A stretch of DNA of 64,000 bases from assembly GCA_963811705.1 (NCBI GenBank), contig CAWESL010000007.1, positions 310,001-374,000 on the forward strand, in the 5' to 3' direction. A model generated the notes under the pieces. The model saw only the letters and a program-made list of their open reading frames with translations. It made no database searches and was not told where the DNA came from. The position numbers and the translations under genes were made by a program. This DNA is from DATJPR01 sp963811705 (GTDB taxonomy: Bacteria > Bacteroidota > Ignavibacteria > UBA10030 > UBA6906). The first letter of the stretch is position 1. Each line of letters begins with the position of its first letter. Positions 46,245 through 54,958 of this stretch are shown here, in pieces.

Positions 46245-48837
46245 TCATTGGATCACCACCTTCGCCATCTTCAGATCCTTTGCGGCGGAACTGTTCCCAT
46301 ACCACACCTCGTATTCTCCTGCAGCTTCTGCCATCGCGCCGCTGGTCCGATCGAAAAACTCAAACGCTGTCGATGGGAGCGTGATCGTGGCTTGTTCTGT
46401 CTTGCCGGCGGCGACCGCGACCCGCTGAAAGCCCCGCAGACTTTCTAGCGGCCCATTCGTGTCGTTGACCTTGCGGACATACACCTGAACGGTCTCTGTC
46501 CCGTCGCGTTTGCCGGTATTGGCAACCGGGATGGTCAGCGTCGTGCTCTCTCCACGATTGATCTTCGCTTTGCTGAGGTCGGCAGTGCCGATAGAGAAGA
46601 TGGTGTAGCTCAAGCCGTATCCAAACGGGAACAGCGGATCGGTCATGAAGCGATAGGTCCGTCCGATCATCGAATAGTTTTCGAAAGGTGGCAGTTGCTG
46701 GATATTCTTGTAGAAAGTAATAGGCAACTTGCCGGAGGGATCGTAGTCGCCGAAGAGCACATCGGCGACGGCCTGACCACCGGATTCCCCGCCGTACCAG
46801 GCCTGCAGGATGGCATCGCAGCTTTCGGTTTCGGGCACCAACCCCATGGCCGACCCGGAGCAATCCACGAAGACGATCTTCTTGCCGGCCTGCTTCAATG
46901 CCTTCAGGCAATTCCGTTGGACCGCAGGCAGTTCGATGTCGGTCCGATCGCCACCCTTGAAGCCGGGAATATCAATCGGCATCTGCTCTCCCTCCAGCAG
47001 AGAAGAAATCCCCCCCGCGTAGACAACCAGATCAATGCCTTTGAGTTTCGCGATGAGGCCGTCATAACGTACAGGGGATTCCTTTCCGAAGTCGAAGTTG
47101 AGACTGGCCGGCCAGTCTCCCAATTGAATGAAGCGGGCGACGATCCTGATATTCCTTTCCTTTTTCCACGTTCAGCGGAATGCGCGGAGGGATCGGTCTG
47201 AACCGTGCGGCTTTGAAGAGCGTATCACCATTGACGACAAGCTCGAATCTCCCAAACGCTTTAACCTTGAAGACGACTTCTCCCGACTGCGAAGGCTTGT
47301 AGACCGCTTCATATTTCCCACAGAAGTCCTTCAGATGAACACCGGTGCTGAATTCATGCTGCCCTTCCGTCGTTAATGCAATGGGATTGAGAATCTGCTC
47401 CGTGGCTGCCGGTTCGCCAGCGAACTCCCTGTTGTTCCAATACATGGCCTTGATTCCGGCCTTGCCGTCAAGCGAACATTCCGTGATGTTGCTTTCGATA
47501 ACCTTGTCTTCTGTCAGGTCACATGCCTTATCATAAACTATTGCTTCGGCTGGGAGCTTCGTTTTGATGCCATTGAGAATCGTCACCGTCCGAATGGGTC
47601 GGCCATTGTAATTGCCCCACAGGACGCGTTCATCGTTCGCATTTGGTCCGATCACCGCGATCTTGCCGGCAGACTTCGACAGCGGCAGAATATTGTTCTT
47701 GTTCAACAGGAGTGTCATTGCCTCGCGCGCCATGGTCAGTGCGAGGTTCTTGTGTTCATCATCGTTGACCACGGACATCGGGATTTTCGACCAGGGGACC
47801 AGTGCGTCATCGTCCATCTCTCCAAGATCAAATCGTCCCTTCAGGAGACGCATCACATGTTTGTCGATTTCCTTTTCGGATATCAGTCCTTTCGCAACAG
47901 CGTCAGGCAACGTTTTGTACGCATAGTTGAACCCGCACTCAACGTCGGTTCCAGCCAACACGCCCTTCGCTGCAGCATGGGGAGGATCGGATGAGACCTT
48001 GTGGCTCTCGTAGAAATCCGTGATCGCTCCACAGTCGGATACCACCAGGTACTTGAAGCCCCAGTCGTTCCGGAGAATATCCTGGAGCAGGCGGGAGTTG
48101 CCGCAGCATGGCTCATCGTCCAGGCGCTGATACGCACACATGATTTCACGCACATCTGCCTGTTGGACCAATGCCTTGAATGCCGGCAGGTACGTTTCCC
48201 ACAGATCCCGCGGATCGATATTGTTGAGGTTCATGGTATGCCGGCTCGGTTCAGGACCCGAATGGACTGCGAAGTGCTTGCCGCACGCGAGGAGCTTTCG
48301 ATACTTTGCATCGGCAGGCCCCTGCAGTCCTTTCACGACGGAGACGCCCATGCGTGACATCAGATACGGGTCTTCTCCGTAGGATTCCTGTCCCCGACCC
48401 CAGCGCGGATCCCGGAAGATGTTGATATTCGGCGTCCAAACCGAAAGGCCCAGGAACCGGCGATAGGCGTTTCCTCTCGCCTTCGACTGGTTGTATTTGG
48501 CCCGCACTTCATCGGAGACAGCGTTGAAGATCTTGTACACCAGGGCGTCATCAAACGATGCTGCCATGGCAATCGGCTGCGGAAACACTGTCACGCTGTC
48601 GTTATTTGCCAGCCCGTGCAACGCTTCGCTCCACCACTGAAATTGCTTGATGCCGAGGCGGGGAATGGAGTCGGAGATATCGCACATCAGTGTTGCCTTC
48701 TCAGTCAGTGTCAACCGGGCAACAAGGTCTTTCGCCCTCTCATCCGAGCTCAAGTTCGGGTTCCGGTACGGCAGTGTTTGCGCCCAGGCGCTCACGGAGA
48801 AGACCAGGCTCAAGAGGATAACGAAAGCATGTTTCAT
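46245..48837 (-). pseudogene. GH3 beta-glycosidase (PA14 type), one frameshift
   Basis: The N-terminal frame (47062-48837) starts at ATG 48837 after AAAGGAGATTCT and has a signal peptide, QWWSEALHGLANND, DPRWGRGQESYGEDPYLMSR, VVSDCGAITDF (nucleophile Asp) and most of the PA14 module. Near 47145 the frame shifts, explained by one extra base after GKEY, and continues to 46245 as RFIQLGDWPASLNFDFGKE, GGISSLLEGEQMPIDIPGF and the fibronectin-III-like end. It is strikingly similar along its full length to the intact GH3 at 27496-30114. Without the extra base it would be a normal enzyme of about 863 residues. If the shift is real, the product lacks half of domain 2 and is inactive. Confidence 0.85.
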
Positions 48838-49150
48838 AGAATCTCCTTTGACTTCTGATGGTCGTTGGATCGGTCATCGGGCGCCGGTTGCGTTACCGTT
48901 AACGCAACTCTCGGTGCGATTCCGCGCTCCTTCGGGCAAGTTTACACAAAGCTTCTCTGTTTGACGTCGCGGTCGGCCATTTTCTTCATACGTGATCACA
49001 AGACGCGATCAGCGTGACCTTAGCGTGCAGTCCGGCAGTCCAGGAATTGATTGTCACACGTTGGTCCCCGCCATGGAAGGGCTCCGTGGCGAGTCTTAGA
49101 GAAGCGGGTCACCTCCCCACGAGGTGGCCCACTTCGGGGAGCAGGAACTG
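48838..49150. other. 313-nt intergenic region upstream of the frameshifted GH3
   Basis: This is the longest gap in the window. It holds the palindrome at 48887-48908 and, 25 nt after the DUF362 stop, a small hairpin CACCTC (49110-49115)/GAGGTG (49121-49126). A mismatched pair CGCCATGG/CCGTGGCG lies near 49068-49090. No convincing ORF or RNA gene is seen. It probably separates two transcription units: end of the DUF362 operon and promoter for the GH3-to-left-edge genes. Confidence 0.5.
48887..48908. promoter_or_regulatory. Near-perfect 22-bp palindrome, possible LacI-type operator
   Basis: GTTGCGTTA (48887-48895), CCGT, TAACGCAAC (48900-48908): nine perfect pairs, with a central CG and one mismatched pair inside. 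LacI-family operators are palindromes of about this length with a central CpG. It ends 50 nt upstream of the GH3 start codon, a normal place for an operator. There is no regulator gene in the window to pair with it, and no T-tract to make it a terminator. Confidence 0.5.
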
Positions 49151-50659
49151 CTATTTCACGTACATCATTCTGATCGTATGGGCGAATCCGTTGGTTTCCA
49201 TGCGGCAAAGGAACACTCCACTCGCGAGGCCCTGGGCGCTCCACTGCAGGCGATGCTCGCCGGCAGGAACCTCACCCTGAATAAGGGTTTCCACCAAGCG
49301 ACCCGAAATGTCGTACACCTTCACCGACACGTTTGCGTTGTGCGGGACGGAAAACATGATCATGGTCGATGGATTGAACGGGTTCGGGTAGTTCGAGCAC
49401 AGTTGAAATGCCGAAGGCTGTTGTCGCGTGGTTTGCTCACCCACTGACGTTACGAGTGACGTTCCATCTCCGACGAGCTGAATCTGGCTCAGTTGATTCG
49501 TGCCGACACCCTTTGCGTTGAGGAGAGCGAGGTGGTTGTCGGTCGTCGATGAGGTAACTCCTCCGTTGGTCATGGGCGCCGGCAGAGGGAATGTCGCCGC
49601 TTCGGGATCCAGCCCCATCAGCTTCGCGCCGATGCTATCGGTCGCGACCGGGTCGATTCCCGCAATAAGCGCGTGCTTCTGAACAAATGCGAAATTCGGG
49701 CACCAGGCACCTTCTCCCCCCGTCGAGTTCTTGATTGCATCGATCACGGCGAGATGGACTGGACGTGCCGCATTCAGATCACAGATGCTTCGTGGCAAAA
49801 AGACCCACTCTGCCCCAGCGTTCGTAGCATGGTGAATTCCACCCCGGCGACCGTTATCACCGGTAATCGTGTACAACGATTTCGGGACTATCCCAACCTG
49901 ATTCTTGAGCGCGCTTGTGAGACCGGCAGCGGAATGGTGCTTCAACTTCGGGATTGACACATAGACGTCGACAGTCTGAAGGATCTTATTGAGGATCAGC
50001 GACGGAAAGTTGAAGTAGCCACTTCCCGTCGATACCGAAGCAATATTCGCAGCGGTGGTGTCGTTGAGGTCAACCACGTTGCAGCCCAGCGCCTGCTGAA
50101 CTGCCCGATAGCCGAATGCGTCGTTGGAGCCGAACGGCGCCGTCGAGCCGGTGTTCTGCCAGTTGGTATCCCAGAACGAATCCACGATGTAGAGATCGGC
50201 CGGATGCACTCCGGCATCGAGGATGTACTGGCCGACCGCCTGCAGCACTGCAGGGTGAGTCCACATCGCATCAGTGATGGTGTACCCGTGCAACCCCGCG
50301 GCGGTGCCTGACCCGCCGGTCAGATTGATCTTGATTGCGACTTTCTTCCCCGCGCCGAACAGGGCGGAGACCGCGCCGGCCTGGTTCTGGTCAAGGAGGT
50401 CAAGGAGGGCTTTCACTTTCTGTTTGACTCCGCCGCCGGCATCATCATACGCGTAGTTGTCCGCGGGTGTGCCTGTCGTATTGCTTATCCCGACCGTCGC
50501 AAGAACGGAGGAACCCTGCATATGGTTGTAGGCGAATACTCCCGACGGTTTCAGGTAGGGAATCACAAGAAGCCCTGCGGCTGCGGTGCCGACGTGCTTA
50601 ATAAAATTCCTTCGTGATGTGCTCATGTCGTCCAAAATCTTCGCATCATCTTTTTTCAT
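49151..50659 (-). CDS. DUF362 protein with Tat signal and T9SS sorting domain
   Basis: The product has 503 residues from ATG 50659, preceded by CAGGAGCCGAA. The N-terminus has a twin-arginine motif (TSRRNFIKH, Arg16-Arg17) and a hydrophobic stretch (VGTAAAGLLVIPYL). Residues about 85-390 are a DUF362 domain (KKVAIKINLTGGSG, DVYVSIPKLKHHSAAGLTSA, GIDPVATDSIGAKLMGLDPE). The last 85 or so residues are a T9SS type A domain (CSNYPNPFNPSTMIMFSVP, GRLVETLIQGEVPAGEHRLQ, SGVFLCRM). The biochemical function of DUF362 is not firmly known; some members carry ferredoxin domains, absent here. It is the only non-carbohydrase among the secreted proteins. It lies 43 nt after the GH3 at 50703. Confidence 0.82.
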   Translation of the reverse strand: MKKDDAKILDDMSTSRRNFIKHVGTAAAGLLVIPYLKPSGVFAYNHMQGSSVLATVGISNTTGTPADNYAYDDAGGGVKQKVKALLDLLDQNQAGAVSALFGAGKKVAIKINLTGGSGTAAGLHGYTITDAMWTHPAVLQAVGQYILDAGVHPADLYIVDSFWDTNWQNTGSTAPFGSNDAFGYRAVQQALGCNVVDLNDTTAANIASVSTGSGYFNFPSLILNKILQTVDVYVSIPKLKHHSAAGLTSALKNQVGIVPKSLYTITGDNGRRGGIHHATNAGAEWVFLPRSICDLNAARPVHLAVIDAIKNSTGGEGAWCPNFAFVQKHALIAGIDPVATDSIGAKLMGLDPEAATFPLPAPMTNGGVTSSTTDNHLALLNAKGVGTNQLSQIQLVGDGTSLVTSVGEQTTRQQPSAFQLCSNYPNPFNPSTMIMFSVPHNANVSVKVYDISGRLVETLIQGEVPAGEHRLQWSAQGLASGVFLCRMETNGFAHTIRMMYVK

Positions 50660-50702
50660 TTCGGCTCCTGATTGTCCATGTAAATCGCTCACCTCGTTGC
50701 AT

Positions 50703-53486
50703 CTATTCAATGGTAACCGTGCCCTGTAATCGTATATCCTTGGATGAACTCCCGATCGCAATCTGCCACGACCCCGGCGCTGTCTTCATGGCGTTCGACC
50801 GTGTGTCATAGAACGAAAACTCCGATGCAGGGATTGCGAACGTGAGGGTCTTCGTTTCTCCCGGCGCAAGGGTGATCCTCTGAAACCGCTTCAACTGGTT
50901 GATCGGAACTTTTATCGCGGCATGGAGATCGTGAACATAGACTTGTGCAACTTCATCACCTTTCACGGTGCCGCTATTTTGCACTGAGAATCGTATCTGA
51001 AGCTGTCCGTCATTGCTGACTTTGGTCGGACTGAGTTCCAGATTGCTATAGGTGAATTTCGTGTACGAGAGTCCGTACCCGAAGGGATAGAGAACCGGCT
51101 GGTCGAAATACATGTATGTCCGGGGCTGATTGATAAGATCATAGTCGGACATGGGAGGGAGCTGTTGCGTTGATGCATAGAATGTCTCAGGAAGTTTGCC
51201 CCCTGGGTTGACATCGCCGAAGAGAACCTCTGCAATTGCCGTGCCACCCAGCTCTCCCGGGTACCACGCTTCGAGGATTGCATTGGCCTTATTTTCAGAT
51301 CCCGCGAGGGCGACCGGTCCTCCGTTCTCCAAAATGACAATAATATTCGAGTTGACAGATGCGATTTCGGAAATCAGCTCTCTCTGGACTTCCGGCAATT
51401 CGATTGAAGTACGGTCCAGTTCCTCCCGGGAGAGTTCCGGTGAGGTTCCGAGAACGAGGACAACGACATCACTCTTTGCGGCGATCGACTTGGGTTCGTC
51501 GAAACCCTTCTCACCGAAGTCCCACGTCAGCCTTGCACACGCACCCTGCGCATCCTCATAGTATTGGATCTCGACGTCATAGGCTTTCCCCGGTATCAGA
51601 TCAACCTTGGCCTGATCCGGAGTTTCCGCATGATCGGTCCAGTCGTTGATGATCAACTTCCCATCGAGATACAGCCGGATGCCGTCATCGCTGCTTGTGC
51701 CGAGATAGTGAATCGTATCGGGAGGAACAATCTTCCCCTTCCAACGGACGGAAAAATGATCCACCGGCAGACTCGGCGCGGGAGAACCCGTACCATAATT
51801 GAAGTTCACCATGGAATCGATGCGTGTCAGGACGGGCTTGCCGGACAACGTCATATTGTCAAAGTACTCCCCTCGCATGCCGGTTTGATCGGTTCCTTCA
51901 ACCTTCGCGAAATACCGGGCATCGATCGGTCGCAGCGAGGCACCGCTGATGCCGCAGCCCATTGCGTACTGAACGCGAATTCCGAGCGCACTTGCCTTGC
52001 CGAGAATCCCTTCGAGAGCTCCGATGTGCACTTTCGGCCAGCCGCTATAGATCCCGAGTTGGGGTTCGGCGGCATTCGGACCGATCACTGCAATGGATTT
52101 CACTTTCTCCTTGCTCAACGGGAGTATGCCGTTGTTCTTCAGGAGCACGATCGATTTCCGCGCGACTTCGAGCGCAAGGTCCCGATGCTCCTTGCAGTCA
52201 AGTCGGTCCTTCGGTATCGCGCTGTACGGCACCATATCCGGAGGATCGAATTCGCCGAGACGGAACCGTGCTGACAACACGCGTGTCAGGGCGCGATCAA
52301 GGTCCCGAACGTCCAGAAGCCCCTTGGCAAGCGCTTCTCCGAGATCGCGTCGATATTCCCAGCCGCAATCCAGGTCGCATCCTGCGAGGATGCTCCTCGC
52401 CGCGGCTTCTGGGCCGGTCTTGAAGAAGTGGTGCCCCGCCACCATGTCATTGACAGCGCCGCAGTCCGAGACGACGTATCCTTCAAACCCCCACGTATGC
52501 CGAAGAAGATCAGTCAACAAGAACATGTTCGCGTTGCACGGGACGTGGTTGACCTCATTGTAGGCTCCCATGATGGAGTACGCCTTCCCTTCGACAATGG
52601 CCGAATGGAATGCCGGCAGATAGTATTCAAACATGCTGCGCATATCGACATCCGATGATCCCGTATGGCGACGCGCCTCCTCATTGTTCGCCATGAAGTG
52701 TTTCGGCGTGGAAACGACCCTCAGATAGTATGGGTCATTCCCTTGCATTCCCTTGACAAACGACACTCCCATTCTCGACAGCAGGTACGGATCTTCGCTG
52801 TAGGACTCCTCGTTCCGGCCCCACCGTGGATCGCGTGCAATGTTGATCGTGGGGCTCCAATACGTCAGCCCTTTTCCGTCAACGGCATTTAATACGCGCG
52901 CTTCCTCGGAGATTGCCGTTCCGACACGATAGATCGCATCAGGATCCCATGTCGCACCCATCCCGACGGCCTGCGGAAATGACGTCGCGCCGTCGCCAAG
53001 CACTCCGTGCAGCGCCTCGCTCCAATAGTTGTACTTCCGGATTCCCAGCCGGGGAATGGAATCTGACTCGTTCGTCAGTTGCCTGATCTTTTCGTCAACG
53101 GTCATCAGACTGATCAGATCAGCGAGTCGCTCCTTGTAGGAATGCGGCTGGCAGACGTTCACAATCACGGAACTGCCCGCCGAATCCTTGCCGCGCCCCG
53201 TGGTGGAGAGAATCAACAAATAATAGCCTGGACGGGGAAACGACACTTCGGTCACAGGACTGGATGCATCCTTGAAACGGACGTCGGGGTTCTGGGGGCA
53301 CGTCCACTGCGCTTTTCCCATCTCTGAGGAGACACTCCCCTTGAGCTGGGCGGCGTGTGCCTTCTCCCAATCGATGACCTGGTTGCCGCCCGCACTGATG
53401 GTCACTCTCTGCGGGAACGACGAGGCCGAGGCGAGGAGCAAAAATGCCGCACTCATAATTGCTGATCGGAACATTCTGTGACTCAT
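50703..53486 (-). CDS. GH3 beta-glucosidase/xylosidase with PA14 domain
   Basis: The product has 927 residues from ATG 53486 (GGAA seven nt upstream; ATG 53498 is less well placed). A signal peptide (AAFLLLASASSFPQ) and an unusual N-terminal Ig-like segment of about 95 residues (TISAGGNQVIDWEKAH, FPRPGYYLLILSTTG) precede the GH3 barrel. Motifs: NYWSEALHGVLGDGATSFPQ, DPRWGRNEESYSEDPYLLSR, TPKHFMANNEEARRH and GYVVSDCGAVNDM (nucleophile Asp). Domain 2 holds a PA14 module (DTIHYLGTSSDDGIRLYLDG) and domain 3 is fibronectin-III-like. It is clearly distinct from the other two GH3 genes, which resemble each other. Beta-xylosidase or beta-glucosidase activity is likely. Confidence 0.9.
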   Translation of the reverse strand: MSHRMFRSAIMSAAFLLLASASSFPQRVTISAGGNQVIDWEKAHAAQLKGSVSSEMGKAQWTCPQNPDVRFKDASSPVTEVSFPRPGYYLLILSTTGRGKDSAGSSVIVNVCQPHSYKERLADLISLMTVDEKIRQLTNESDSIPRLGIRKYNYWSEALHGVLGDGATSFPQAVGMGATWDPDAIYRVGTAISEEARVLNAVDGKGLTYWSPTINIARDPRWGRNEESYSEDPYLLSRMGVSFVKGMQGNDPYYLRVVSTPKHFMANNEEARRHTGSSDVDMRSMFEYYLPAFHSAIVEGKAYSIMGAYNEVNHVPCNANMFLLTDLLRHTWGFEGYVVSDCGAVNDMVAGHHFFKTGPEAAARSILAGCDLDCGWEYRRDLGEALAKGLLDVRDLDRALTRVLSARFRLGEFDPPDMVPYSAIPKDRLDCKEHRDLALEVARKSIVLLKNNGILPLSKEKVKSIAVIGPNAAEPQLGIYSGWPKVHIGALEGILGKASALGIRVQYAMGCGISGASLRPIDARYFAKVEGTDQTGMRGEYFDNMTLSGKPVLTRIDSMVNFNYGTGSPAPSLPVDHFSVRWKGKIVPPDTIHYLGTSSDDGIRLYLDGKLIINDWTDHAETPDQAKVDLIPGKAYDVEIQYYEDAQGACARLTWDFGEKGFDEPKSIAAKSDVVVLVLGTSPELSREELDRTSIELPEVQRELISEIASVNSNIIVILENGGPVALAGSENKANAILEAWYPGELGGTAIAEVLFGDVNPGGKLPETFYASTQQLPPMSDYDLINQPRTYMYFDQPVLYPFGYGLSYTKFTYSNLELSPTKVSNDGQLQIRFSVQNSGTVKGDEVAQVYVHDLHAAIKVPINQLKRFQRITLAPGETKTLTFAIPASEFSFYDTRSNAMKTAPGSWQIAIGSSSKDIRLQGTVTIE

Positions 53487-53568
53487 GGTGTTTTCCATAG
53501 GCAGTGATGATCAATTGAACTTCCGTTCGCGGCACGGGAGGAACCCGCCGAGCCCGAACCGCACGCTG

Positions 53569-54927
53569 CTATTCAAAACGGACCCAGTCCAGCTCTATCT
53601 TGCCGTTGTTGCTGAGCAACACGACCACGTTGTGAATTCCCGGTTGATATGTCAACACGGGAGTCTTGACGACATTCCATCCGTCGGACCGACGGAGATC
53701 CACACGAGCCATCAGGGGGCCATCAACCCTGTCGAGCCGAAGTTCCAGTGTGCCTCCTGTTTTCGAGAACGTGCGTGCCAGGACGCTCGTAAAATTGTGC
53801 TCACCGAAATCGACACTATTGTATTGAGCCCATGCGTTTGCGGTATCGAATATCGTCATCCAGCCTCCCAATCTGTTAAGCGTGTCGAGAAAATCTATCG
53901 TGACGCCTCGTTCACTTCTCCGGCTGTATCGATCAATCTGGATTTCCCTGGAAGCACTTGTCACTCCGACGCCGCGGAGTGTGGGAACCACTTTCCTGAT
54001 CGTGCCATCCTCGTTGAAGAACATACTATCGATCCTGACGGACCGGTTCTTGTCAAAGTTCGGAGAGAGATCATTGTGATGATAAAACAGGTACCATTGA
54101 TTCCTGAACTCGATGATGGATGGTTGGTTCGTCCAACACTCGGAGGATTCATCCATGATCACCCCCGCAATCGTGAATGGACCCATGGGAGTATCGCCCA
54201 TCGCGTATTCGAGTCTCTCCGTCTTGTCCTGCACGTGCGGATAAGTCAGATAATACTTTCCGTTTCGCTTGAACAAAAACGGTCCCTCCTTGAGCCCGAC
54301 GGAGGGCAGTCCTTCAATCACGTGCGGCGCCTCAGCAAGCTCCACCATGTTGTCCTTCAGCTTCGCCACCTGAAATCCCCACCCTGCCCAGTAGAGGTAT
54401 GCCTGTCCATCGTCGTCGATGAACGGATTGGGATCGATGCCGCGGACCCCTTTGATGGGCTCGGGCTGGGGGGTAAATGGACCAAACGGTTTGTCCGATA
54501 CAGCCACACCGACAGAAAACCCTCTTCCACGCGTCGTATCCTTCGCCGGATCCGGGAAATAGAAATAATACTTGCCGTTCCTTGCGATGCAATCCGGGGC
54601 CCACAGGCTGAAGGCTCGAGCATTTCCCCAGGGGACCTTGTCCTGGCTCACGATCACCCCGTGGTCTGTCCAGTCTACTAGGTTTGCCGATGAGAACACG
54701 TGGTAGTCTTCCATGCAAAACCAGCCGGGACGGCCCCGCCCTTCTCTCGCCAGAATGTCATGCGAAGGATAAAGGTACACCGAGTCTCCGAACACTCTTG
54801 CGGAGGGATCGGCAGTGAACTGGTCCCGGATGATCGGATTCTGCGCGAGGAGATCCTCGGGGAAGAGCATCACCAGGGCCGTGAGCACGGAAAAACAAAG
54901 ACGATGGATTTGCACCTGCATGTCCAT
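53569..54927 (-). CDS. GH43-CBM6 arabinofuranosidase/xylosidase
   Basis: The product has 452 residues with a signal peptide (CFSVLTALVMLFPEDLLAQ). The propeller (about 30-310) opens NPIIRDQFTADPSARVFGD with base Asp40, has GIDPNPFIDDDGQAYLYW (Asp165) and GLKEGPFLFKRNGKYYLTY (acid Glu214). Residues about 315-452 are a CBM6 (FLDTLNRLGGWMTIFDTANA, NSVDFGEHNFTSVLARTFS, KIELDWVRFE). This is the usual domain set of arabinoxylan- and arabinan-debranching GH43 enzymes. It follows the GH29 gene by 31 nt, so the two are co-expressed. The same GH43-CBM6 module forms the first half of the fusion protein at 34749-38453. Confidence 0.88.
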   Translation of the reverse strand: MDMQVQIHRLCFSVLTALVMLFPEDLLAQNPIIRDQFTADPSARVFGDSVYLYPSHDILAREGRGRPGWFCMEDYHVFSSANLVDWTDHGVIVSQDKVPWGNARAFSLWAPDCIARNGKYYFYFPDPAKDTTRGRGFSVGVAVSDKPFGPFTPQPEPIKGVRGIDPNPFIDDDGQAYLYWAGWGFQVAKLKDNMVELAEAPHVIEGLPSVGLKEGPFLFKRNGKYYLTYPHVQDKTERLEYAMGDTPMGPFTIAGVIMDESSECWTNQPSIIEFRNQWYLFYHHNDLSPNFDKNRSVRIDSMFFNEDGTIRKVVPTLRGVGVTSASREIQIDRYSRRSERGVTIDFLDTLNRLGGWMTIFDTANAWAQYNSVDFGEHNFTSVLARTFSKTGGTLELRLDRVDGPLMARVDLRRSDGWNVVKTPVLTYQPGIHNVVVLLSNNGKIELDWVRFE

Positions 54928-54958
54928 TCTCTATGTGTATGGAGATTTCATCCCTGCG

